Positions 1-6,103 of a stretch of DNA of 14,452 bases are shown here, piece after piece (the first letter of the stretch is position 1; each line of letters begins with the position of its first letter). Under the pieces are notes generated by a model that did no database searches, was not told the DNA's origin, and saw only the letters and a program-made list of their open reading frames with translations. The translations under genes and the position numbers were made by a program. The stretch is taken from the NCBI GenBank assembly GCA_017382775.1, contig JAFNZQ010000031.1, positions 1 to 14,452 of the forward strand. The letters run 5' to 3'. The stretch is from Spirochaetaceae bacterium (GTDB taxonomy: Bacteria; Spirochaetota; Spirochaetia; Treponematales; Treponemataceae).

Positions 1-359
1 ATGATGTGCGAAAAATCATCGGTGAGGATAAAATTTTAGGCGTTTCGGCTCAAACTGTGGAACAGGCTCTTCTTGCGGAGAAAAAAGGTGCGGATTACAT
101 TGGTGTTGGCGCCGTTTTTCCCACCATGTCCAAGGATGATGCCGATTTGGTGGATTACGAAACTTTGGCGGAAATTTGTAAGGCCGTGTCTGTTCCGGTT
201 GTTGCCATAGGAGGAATTGGAAAAAAAAATGTTTCTCAATTGGCAGGAACGGGAATTTGCGGCGTTGCTGTAATTAGTGCGATTTATGGCGCGCAGGATG
301 TGGAAAGGGCAACGGTTGGATTGCGGAATTTGACAGAAAAGGTGGTTAAGGGTGATTAA
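1..359 (+). CDS. thiE: Thiamine phosphate synthase, C-terminal part (5' end outside window)
   Basis: ThiE joins HMP diphosphate to hydroxyethylthiazole phosphate to give thiamine monophosphate in the cytosol. The reading frame (first full codon at position 3) is open to the left edge, so the gene starts upstream; about 119 residues are visible of a family that is usually about 210. The visible part matches the C-terminal half of the TIM barrel: the DKILGVSAQT strand, the GADYIGVGAVFPT segment followed by SKDDAD, then VPVVAIGGIG, where the glycines normally hold phosphate, and GVAVISAIYG. The GTG at position 6 is internal to a conserved stretch and is not a start. The stop overlaps the start of the next gene by 8 bp, indicating one operon. 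Family assignment is strong from motifs; the missing half cannot be judged. Confidence 0.93.
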   Translation, partial: DVRKIIGEDKILGVSAQTVEQALLAEKKGADYIGVGAVFPTMSKDDADLVDYETLAEICKAVSVPVVAIGGIGKKNVSQLAGTGICGVAVISAIYGAQDVERATVGLRNLTEKVVKGD

Positions 360-999
360 AGGTGCGATTTTCGATATGGATGGGACATTGTTGGATTCCA
401 TGGGAGTTTGGAATAGTTTAGGTGCTCAATCTCTTTTAGACAGAGGAATTGAACCGGAGCCGAATTTGGAAGACAAGTTAAAAACCTTTACCTTGGAAGA
501 ATCTGCCGAATACTGCCGAAAACGCTACAATATTGACATTCCTGCCGAGGAAATCATCGGGACAATCAAAAAAAATCTTTTGACAGCCTACAGCGAAACC
601 ATTTTGTTGAAAGAAAATGTTAAAATCTTTTTGGAAAAACTGAAAAATCGTGGCGTTAAAATGTGCGTCGCCACCGTTACGGACAGCCGTTTAGCCGAAG
701 TGGCTCTTCGCCGCCTGGGAATCCGAGATTACTTTACGCAAATCTTTAATTGCGATGAAAACGCTATGGGCAAACGAGAGCCGGATATTTACCGTAAAGC
801 TTTGGCCCATTTGGGAACAAGCAAGGGCGAAACCGTTGTTTTTGAAGACACAATTCACGCTTTGACCACAGCAAAAAACGACGGGTTTATCACTGCGGCA
901 GTGTACGATCGTCATGAAAAAAAACAGGACGAAATGAAAATCACGGCCGATTATTACATTTCGGATTATTCCGATTTTGATTTTTCAAATTTTGATTAA
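352..999 (+). CDS. HAD superfamily phosphatase, candidate thiamine monophosphate phosphatase
   Basis: A 215-residue HAD hydrolase of the beta-phosphoglucomutase-like type (cap between motifs I and II). Motif I is FDMDGT (nucleophile D8, acid/base D10), motif II the threonine region of CVATVTDS (about 113-120), motif III the lysine of GKREPD, and motif IV FEDT (about 165-168), so all catalytic groups are present. Translation probably starts at GTG 352, overlapping the thiE stop by 8 bp, with AAAAGGTGG (337-345) six bases ahead. The thiD ribosome binding site overlaps its stop. HAD substrates cannot be read from sequence alone. The place between thiE and thiD, with thiN in the same operon, suggests hydrolysis of thiamine monophosphate to thiamine; this is inference from context. 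A general sugar-phosphate or nucleotide phosphatase is the alternative. Confidence 0.9.
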   Translation: MIKGAIFDMDGTLLDSMGVWNSLGAQSLLDRGIEPEPNLEDKLKTFTLEESAEYCRKRYNIDIPAEEIIGTIKKNLLTAYSETILLKENVKIFLEKLKNRGVKMCVATVTDSRLAEVALRRLGIRDYFTQIFNCDENAMGKREPDIYRKALAHLGTSKGETVVFEDTIHALTTAKNDGFITAAVYDRHEKKQDEMKITADYYISDYSDFDFSNFD

Positions 1000-1003
1000 G
1001 GAG
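998..1003 (+). promoter_or_regulatory. Ribosome binding site that fixes the thiD start
   Basis: AAGGAG overlaps the stop of the HAD gene and lies six bases before ATG 1010. The frame also has an ATG at 977, inside the preceding gene, but it has no comparable site and would add 11 residues before the conserved ThiD N-terminus. The 1010 start is therefore preferred. Confidence 0.85.
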
Positions 1004-1009
1004 AAGTTT

Positions 1010-1816
1010 ATGCGAACTGCTTTAACCATTGCGGGAAGTGATTCTTCCGGTGGAGCCGGGATTCAGGCTGACATCAAGGCCATTACCATGAATGGCGTTT
1101 TCGCAATGAGTGCGATTACCGCCCTCACTGCCCAAAACACTTTGGGAGTGCGTGGAATTTTGGAGTCAAGTCCGGAGTTTTTGGCCGCACAAATCGATGC
1201 GGTTTTTGAGGATATTTTTCCCGATGCCGTGAAAATAGGAATGGTTTCGTCGGAAAAGTTGATTTTGACCATTGGTGAGCGGTTGCAATTTTTCAAGGCC
1301 AAAAACATTGTGGTGGATCCGGTTATGGTTTCCACAAGCGGATCGCGGCTTATTTCCCCAGAGGCAATTTCGGTTCTTTCTCGTGAACTTTTCCCTTTGG
1401 CTACGGTGATTACGCCAAATATTCTCGAGGCCGAATTGCTTTCCGAAATGTCTGTTGAAACCGAAAATGACATGATTGATGCCGCAAAAATTATCGGTAA
1501 TAAATACGGTTGTGCCGTTTTGCTAAAAGGCGGACACAGTGTCAGTGATGCCAATGATTTGCTATACATGGACGGAAAGACCGAATGGTTTTTCGGAAAA
1601 CATATTGACAACCCCAATACTCACGGCACGGGATGCACCCTTTCTTCCGCCATTGCCGCCAACTTAGCCAAAGGTTTTGATCTTAAAACCTCGGTTTCTC
1701 GCGGCAAGTCCTATATTTCCGGTGCTCTTGCTGCCATGTTGAATTTGGGAAAGGGTTCCGGCCCCATGAATCATGCCTTTGATTTACAAGGAGAATATTC
1801 AAAAAATGCAAAATGA
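1010..1816 (+). CDS. thiD: Hydroxymethylpyrimidine/phosphomethylpyrimidine kinase
   Basis: ThiD, 268 residues, a normal length for the ribokinase-like family. It phosphorylates HMP and then HMP phosphate to the diphosphate used by ThiE. The N-terminus carries the pyrimidine-binding signature with SDSSGGAGIQAD (residues 10-21). The central part has VVDPVMVSTSG (about 101-111) and TPNILEAELL (about 135-144). The ATP/anion-hole motif THGTGCTLSS (204-213) contains the expected catalytic aspartate position replaced in register by the conserved GTGCT loop typical of ThiD. ATG 1010 is chosen because of its AAGGAG. The 3' end overlaps the cytX start by 11 bp. With cytX directly downstream, HMP salvage rather than only de novo supply is the likely role. 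Confidence 0.95.
   Translation: MRTALTIAGSDSSGGAGIQADIKAITMNGVFAMSAITALTAQNTLGVRGILESSPEFLAAQIDAVFEDIFPDAVKIGMVSSEKLILTIGERLQFFKAKNIVVDPVMVSTSGSRLISPEAISVLSRELFPLATVITPNILEAELLSEMSVETENDMIDAAKIIGNKYGCAVLLKGGHSVSDANDLLYMDGKTEWFFGKHIDNPNTHGTGCTLSSAIAANLAKGFDLKTSVSRGKSYISGALAAMLNLGKGSGPMNHAFDLQGEYSKNAK
1788..1793 (+). promoter_or_regulatory. Ribosome binding site that fixes the cytX start
   Basis: AAGGAG lies inside the last codons of thiD, 12 bases before ATG 1806. An in-frame ATG at 1773 precedes this site and would add 11 polar residues that are not typical of CytX, so 1806 is the better start. Translational coupling with thiD is likely. Confidence 0.75.
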
Positions 1817-2990
1817 AATTATTGAAAGACGAACATCGCTTTTGGAAAACGGTTTAATTTGGTTTGGAGCGGCCGTTTCCATTGCCAAAATCAGAACGGG
1901 AGCCTTTTTGGCACCCTTGGGATTTATCGACGGACTTTTCGCCATAATTCTCGGCCACATTATCGGTTGCGTCTTGCTTTTTTTCGCGGGTTTGATCGGC
2001 GGAAAGGTTCGCAAAAGCGGAATGGACACATCCAAGATGAGTTTCGGCTACATGGGAACCTTGGTTTTCTCCCTGCTGAATATTGTTCAACTTGTGGGCT
2101 GGACAACAATTATGATTCACGATGGTGCCAACGCGGTAAACGGAATATTCAATGTGGGAGATTGGATTTGGTGTGTTGTCATTGGTCTTTTAATTGTTCT
2201 CTGGGTTTTAATCGGAATAAAAAATATCGGAAAGGTAAATTCCGTGGCAATGGGAAGCTTGTTCGTCCTAACCCTTGTTCTGTGTTTTAAAATTTTCGGG
2301 AAAGGCGATATTCCGACCGTATTTCCACGGGAAATTTCATTCGGGGCAGCGGTGGAACTTTCGGCGGCAATGACTTGCTCCTGGTTGCCGTTAATCAGCG
2401 ATTATACACGGGAGACGGAAAGGCCTGTTGCAGCCACCATGGTAAGCGTGATTGTGCATGGAATTGCCAGCGCCTGGATGTATGCCATCGGGCTGGGTGC
2501 AGCCATTTTTACCGGGGAATCCGACGTGGTGCAGATTATGTTGAAAGCCGGCTTTGGAGTTGCCGGCTTGGTGATTATCGTTTTTTCCACCGTTACGGTT
2601 ACTTTTCTGGATGTTTATTCCGCCGGAGTATCCGGAGAGTCTTTATCCAAAAAGGTCAAGGGGAAATACGTTTCCATAGCTGTGGCGGTGATGGGAATTT
2701 TTGGAGGAATTTTCCTTCCGTTAACGGATATTTCCGAATTTTTGTATTTTATCGGATCAGTTTTTACGCCCATGGTGGCGATACAGATTGCCGATTTCTA
2801 CATTTTGAAGCAAAATTCGGAACAAAGCAAAGTGAACATTCAAAATTTGATAATTTGGTTCATCGGCTTTGTGATTTACCGCATTCTTATGAAAACTGAT
2901 ATTGTGGTGGGAAGTGCCTTGCCGGATATGCTCATTACAATTCTCATTTGTCTTGGGGTGAATAAAATTAAAGGGAAATTCAGAAAATGA
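1806..2990 (+). CDS. cytX: NCS1-family hydroxymethylpyrimidine permease
   Basis: A 394-residue polytopic membrane protein of the nucleobase:cation symporter-1 family. The N-terminal segment with WFGAAVSIAKIRTGAFLAPLG-like sequence (about residues 19-39) is the signature of CytX, the transporter repeatedly found in thiamine operons and proposed to import HMP. Some ten to twelve hydrophobic segments follow, for example around GHIIGCVLLFFAGLIGG, VVIGLLIVLWVLIGI and VAGLVIIVFSTVTVTF. The charged loop SDYTRETERP is typical of NCS1 proteins. The gene overlaps thiD by 11 bp at its start and thiN by 4 bp (ATGA) at its end. Substrate is inferred from subfamily resemblance and the neighbours; cytosine or another pyrimidine cannot be excluded by sequence alone. 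Confidence 0.9.
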   Translation: MQNEIIERRTSLLENGLIWFGAAVSIAKIRTGAFLAPLGFIDGLFAIILGHIIGCVLLFFAGLIGGKVRKSGMDTSKMSFGYMGTLVFSLLNIVQLVGWTTIMIHDGANAVNGIFNVGDWIWCVVIGLLIVLWVLIGIKNIGKVNSVAMGSLFVLTLVLCFKIFGKGDIPTVFPREISFGAAVELSAAMTCSWLPLISDYTRETERPVAATMVSVIVHGIASAWMYAIGLGAAIFTGESDVVQIMLKAGFGVAGLVIIVFSTVTVTFLDVYSAGVSGESLSKKVKGKYVSIAVAVMGIFGGIFLPLTDISEFLYFIGSVFTPMVAIQIADFYILKQNSEQSKVNIQNLIIWFIGFVIYRILMKTDIVVGSALPDMLITILICLGVNKIKGKFRK

Positions 2991-3628
2991 AAAACGGTCG
3001 TTGTGTAATCGTGGGCGGCGCTATCATTTCCGATTACGAAATTGTTCGTTCCCAGTTTCGTCTCAATGACTTTTTCGTTTTTTGCGACGGCGGACTTTAC
3101 CACGAAAAGGCCTTGGGAGTTTCGGCGGATTTAATTGTGGGTGACTTCGATTCCCATCCCAATCCCCAACGGGATGTGGAAACCATTGTTCTTCCTCGGG
3201 AAAAGGATGACACCGACACCGTTTTTGCCGCAAAAGAAGGCCTTCGTCGCGGTTTCGACGATTTTTTGCTGGTGGGCGTTGTGGGCGGGAGGCTTGATCA
3301 CACCATTGCCAACCTGGGGATTTTGCTTTTTTTGGATAATAATGGGAAAAAGGCCCTTTTGGTGGATGACTGTTCCCAAATGGAAGTTGTCGGAGAAAAA
3401 CCAATTTTCGTGGAAGATGATTTTGCCTATTTTTCCCTTGTGAACGTTTTCGGTGAAATGGGAAAAATCAGCATTGAAAACAGTAAATTTCCCTTAAAAG
3501 ACGGTGAAATAAGGGCGGATTATCAATACGGAGTGAGCAACGAAGTTTTGCCCGGAAAAATTGCCAAAATTACTGTGGGGAAAGGTAAAGGCCTTTTAAT
3601 CAAAATCCGGAGAAATAAAATTCAATAA
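2987..3628 (+). CDS. thiN: Thiamine pyrophosphokinase
   Basis: ThiN, 213 residues, transfers diphosphate from ATP to thiamine to make the cofactor. Conserved elements are visible in order: FCDGG (32-36), ADLIVGDFDS (47-56), the KDDTDT motif (73-78) and VGGRLDHTIAN (99-109), which together form the nucleotide and Mg-binding catalytic domain. The C-terminal half (about 120-213) corresponds to the beta-rich thiamine-binding domain and ends near the family length. The ATG at 2987 overlaps the cytX stop (ATGA), with AAGGGAAA at 2971-2978 as a modest ribosome binding site. It is the last gene of the thiamine cluster. Because this enzyme needs free thiamine, it implies either a thiamine source or a phosphatase acting on ThiE product. 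Confidence 0.95.
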   Translation: MKNGRCVIVGGAIISDYEIVRSQFRLNDFFVFCDGGLYHEKALGVSADLIVGDFDSHPNPQRDVETIVLPREKDDTDTVFAAKEGLRRGFDDFLLVGVVGGRLDHTIANLGILLFLDNNGKKALLVDDCSQMEVVGEKPIFVEDDFAYFSLVNVFGEMGKISIENSKFPLKDGEIRADYQYGVSNEVLPGKIAKITVGKGKGLLIKIRRNKIQ

Positions 3629-3661
3629 TTTTTACGTTTTTTTCACTTTTTTTTCTTTTTT
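3617..3661 (+). terminator. Weak candidate terminator after thiN: AT-only hairpin plus T-rich tract
   Basis: A six-pair stem AAAATT/AATTTT with a four-base loop (3617-3632) spans the thiN stop codon and is followed by a long T-rich tract (about 3629-3661). The stem has no G-C pair, so as an intrinsic terminator it would be weak. The T tract may also serve as upstream context for the following promoter. I list it only as the best visible candidate for the end of the operon. Confidence 0.25.
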
Positions 3662-3673
3662 GCGGAATTTCCA

Positions 3674-3682
3674 TGGTATAAT
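3674..3682 (+). promoter_or_regulatory. Extended -10 promoter for the nucleoside hydrolase gene
   Basis: TGGTATAAT combines a perfect TATAAT (3677-3682) with a TG one base upstream, the extended -10 form recognised by the housekeeping sigma factor. The region where a -35 box would lie is a T-rich tract without a clear TTGACA, which an extended -10 can tolerate. Transcription would begin near 3689 and give a leader of about 55 bases. The leader shows no thiamine riboswitch features that I can recognise. Confidence 0.7.
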
Positions 3683-3745
3683 ATAGTGGTGTTTTTTATT
3701 CGGGAAATCTGTGGATGATACGAATAGGGACGGAAAGGAGAAGGA

Positions 3746-4741
3746 ATGGAAGCAAAAAAGAGAAAAATAATTTTGGATGTGGACACAGGTTCGGATGATG
3801 CCCTTGCCATTATGGCAGCCCTGTTGTCTCCGGAATTGGAAATCGTCGGAATTTGTACGGTGAACGGCAACCGTCCCGTGGAATTTACCACAGAAAATAC
3901 CCTTCGTGTTCTTGAATTGATGAAGCAAGACATTCCGGTTATTCGCGGCTGTGCCACGCCCATTGTTGCGACCTTGGACCCTCTACGAAAAATGCGTCAA
4001 CGGTCCAATGACGGCGTAAATGCCGAGGGCGAAAAGGTGACTTATCATGCAGAATATTTGCCACTGCCACCGGCTACGAAAAAGCCTCTTCCCGGAACAA
4101 ATGCGGTGTGTTGGTACATTGACACATTGATGAACGCAAAGGAAAATCTTAACTTGGTGTTGACGGGACCGCTGACCTATTTTGCCTTGGCCTATCGTGC
4201 GGAACCGGATATTGTGAAAAATGTGGACGAAATTATTATAATGAGTGGCGGTCACGATCAGCGTAATTCCACGGCGGCTTCGGAATACAATGTGTTTATC
4301 GATCCGGAAGCCACAGCGGTGGTTTTGGATTGCGGTGTGAAAATTACCATGATGACTCTGGATTCCACCCACAAGGCCAATATGCGACCGAAGCACATGG
4401 AAATTTTTCGGTCCTGGAAAAATCCGGTGGGCGACTTTGTGGCGGAAGAAATTGAGGCACGCTTAAAGGCCTACAACACGATGCAGCCTCTTCATGAGCC
4501 GGACATTGCTCCCATTCACGATGCTCTTTGTATTTTGTATATGCTGGATCCCACTGTGGTTACGAAGATTCGACACCTGCGTTGCGACGTGGTTTGCGGC
4601 GGAATTGCCGACGGACAGACCCTTTTTGACACACGGCATTTTAACGACGCTCCAAGGAACGTTTACGCTTGCTTGGATACGGATGAAGAAAAGTTTGCAA
4701 CAATGTTGGTGGAAATTTTGTCTCGTTCGAAAGGGCTTTGA
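3746..4741 (+). CDS. Inosine-uridine preferring nucleoside hydrolase family protein
   Basis: A 331-residue member of the IUNH family, which cleaves the N-glycosidic bond of ribonucleosides to a free base and ribose. The calcium-binding signature is DVDTGSDDALA (11-21). Further family motifs are TGPLTYFAL (140-148), IIIMSGG (163-169), the substrate loop SEYNVFIDPEAT (179-190) and APIHDALC with H258/D259 near the C-terminus. All expected metal and ribose ligands seem present, so an active enzyme is likely. There is no signal peptide, so it is cytosolic. AAAGGAG (3734-3740) lies five bases before the ATG. It has its own promoter after the thiamine operon. Base specificity (purine, uridine or a modified pyrimidine) cannot be told from sequence. 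It converges with the alcohol dehydrogenase gene. Confidence 0.92.
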   Translation: MEAKKRKIILDVDTGSDDALAIMAALLSPELEIVGICTVNGNRPVEFTTENTLRVLELMKQDIPVIRGCATPIVATLDPLRKMRQRSNDGVNAEGEKVTYHAEYLPLPPATKKPLPGTNAVCWYIDTLMNAKENLNLVLTGPLTYFALAYRAEPDIVKNVDEIIIMSGGHDQRNSTAASEYNVFIDPEATAVVLDCGVKITMMTLDSTHKANMRPKHMEIFRSWKNPVGDFVAEEIEARLKAYNTMQPLHEPDIAPIHDALCILYMLDPTVVTKIRHLRCDVVCGGIADGQTLFDTRHFNDAPRNVYACLDTDEEKFATMLVEILSRSKGL

Positions 4742-4762
4742 TTTTACAAAATCGGGGGCGTT

Positions 4763-4881
4763 GCGGGGGTGGGATAATGCCCTTGAATTAGGTCACTACC
4801 CCCGCAGAAGGGGTAGCGGACAAGGCAACAAAGCGTAGCGACTTGCCTTGGGAGCGAGGGGAAAACTTTCCCCTTTCCCAA
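4763..4881. repeat. Cluster of inverted repeats between convergent genes
   Basis: This 154 bp convergent gap (4742-4895) has no gene but several strong inverted repeats. CTACCCC/GGGGTAG (4796-4802 with 4810-4816) encloses seven bases. CAAGGCAA/TTGCCTTG (4821-4828 with 4843-4850) encloses fourteen. AGGGGAAA/TTTCCCCT (4857-4864 with 4867-4874) is nested inside TTGGGA/TCCCAA (4848-4853 with 4876-4881). In addition GCGGGGGT (4763-4770) is complementary to ACCCCCGC (4798-4805), competing with the first hairpin. The stretch is visibly more GC-rich than the flanks. It may act as a bidirectional terminator or be a dispersed intergenic palindromic repeat; copies elsewhere in the genome cannot be seen here. 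Confidence 0.7.
4857..4875. terminator. Probable bidirectional transcription terminator hairpin
   Basis: The stem AGGGGAAA/TTTCCCCT with a two-base loop sits between two converging genes, which both need an end signal. On the plus strand it is followed by TT-rich but interrupted sequence; on the minus strand no clean T run follows. It is therefore a plausible but not canonical intrinsic terminator, judged from position and stem strength. Confidence 0.4.
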
Positions 4882-4895
4882 TCTCCTTTGTAATT

Positions 4896-6086
4896 TTAGG
4901 GGCGACACATCATTTTGTAAATGTTGGATATGTCTTCGGGTTCGAGGGGATTTAGATTGCCCAAGGTTCCGCAGGGGTCCATTCGCACTTTGGAAACCAG
5001 TTCGGGGATGTCCTTTGCGTTGCCTCCGAAGTCTTCGAAGTAGCGGGGCATTCCCAAGGTGGCGAAAAAGGTTTCCATTGCGAAAATTCCTGCGCCGGCT
5101 GTGGCGATTTCGTCATTTTCCGTGGGGGAAATTCCCCAAACTTCCCGTGCGAGGCGGGCAAAAAGGGCTGCGCATTTTTCGGGAGCCTTTGCCAGTTGAT
5201 ATTTCATGTAAACGGGAATTACCGCAGCCAATCCTGCGCCGTGGGCAACTTCGTACATTCCGCTGAGTTCGTGTTCCATTTTGTGGCAAGCCCAGTCTTG
5301 CACTCGTCCTGTTCCCACCACATTGTTGTGTGCCAAGGTTCCTGCCCAAAATATGTTGGCTCGGGCATCGTAGTCACGAGGATTTTTCATTACAATGGGT
5401 GCGTTTTGTACCATTGTTCGCAAAATGGCTTCGCAAAGGTTGTCGGAAAGGCTAACATTTTCGGTTGGGGAGAAATATCGTTCCAAAACGTGGCTCATTA
5501 TGTCAACAATTCCGCAAGCCGTTTGATATGGCGGTAATGTGTAGGTCAATTCGGGATTCATCAAGGCGAATGCAGGGCGGTTCCAATCTGTGTTGCAGCC
5601 GCGTTTAAGGTTGCCATTTTCGTGGGTGATTACGGAGGAATTTGAGCCTTCGCTACCGGTGGCGGGAAGGGTGATTATTACGCCCAAGGGCAAAGCGGCC
5701 TTTGGAACTTCCTTGCCAACGAAAAAGTCCCAAAAGTCGCCGTCGTAACAGGCGCCCAAGGCAATTCCCTTGGCGGAATCGGCCACGCTACCACCGCCAA
5801 TGGCCACGATAAAGTCGATTTTTTCATTTTTGCAAATTTCGATGCCTTTATAGACCAAATTAGCTTTGGGATTGGGCTCTACACCGCCTAATTCCACATA
5901 GGAAATTTTTGATTCATCCAAAAGTCTCAGCATTTTGGGCAACAAACCGCTTTCCTTCGCGGAACTGCGTCCGTAATGGATTAAAACCTTTTTTGCATCA
6001 TTTTCGGTGAGCATTTTTGCCAAATTCATTTCCGCATCTTTCCCGAAAATGAACTTTGTGGGACTGTAAAATTCAAAATTTTCCAT
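4896..6086 (-). CDS. Iron-containing alcohol dehydrogenase (butanol dehydrogenase / YqhD type)
   Basis: A 396-residue group III (iron-dependent) alcohol dehydrogenase, about the length of YqhD and clostridial BDH enzymes. The N-terminus FEFYSPTKFIFGKDAE and the HYGRSSAKESG stretch (37-47) are typical of this subfamily, which usually uses NADPH to reduce aldehydes. The cofactor motif is GGGSVADSAKG (97-107). Likely metal ligands are D195, H199, H268 and H282, within GIVDIMSHVLERYF and CHKMEHELSGMYEVAHGAGLA-like segments. AAGGAG (6092-6097 on the plus coordinates) lies five bases before the ATG. Only 17 bp separate it from the upstream RNA helicase gene, so it is probably cotranscribed. The substrate is unknown; roles in aldehyde detoxification or fermentation are family-based inference. 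Confidence 0.93.
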   Translation of the reverse strand: MENFEFYSPTKFIFGKDAEMNLAKMLTENDAKKVLIHYGRSSAKESGLLPKMLRLLDESKISYVELGGVEPNPKANLVYKGIEICKNEKIDFIVAIGGGSVADSAKGIALGACYDGDFWDFFVGKEVPKAALPLGVIITLPATGSEGSNSSVITHENGNLKRGCNTDWNRPAFALMNPELTYTLPPYQTACGIVDIMSHVLERYFSPTENVSLSDNLCEAILRTMVQNAPIVMKNPRDYDARANIFWAGTLAHNNVVGTGRVQDWACHKMEHELSGMYEVAHGAGLAAVIPVYMKYQLAKAPEKCAALFARLAREVWGISPTENDEIATAGAGIFAMETFFATLGMPRYFEDFGGNAKDIPELVSKVRMDPCGTLGNLNPLEPEDISNIYKMMCRP

Positions 6087-6103
6087 AAAATCTCCTTGTA
6101 ATA

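Noticed and set aside
3629..3745. Possible TPP riboswitch in the gap after thiN
   Set aside because: I see no CTGAGA-type core or the paired arms of a THI element here; the stretch is a T-rich tract plus an extended -10 promoter and a short leader. A thiamine riboswitch for the operon would lie upstream of the window.
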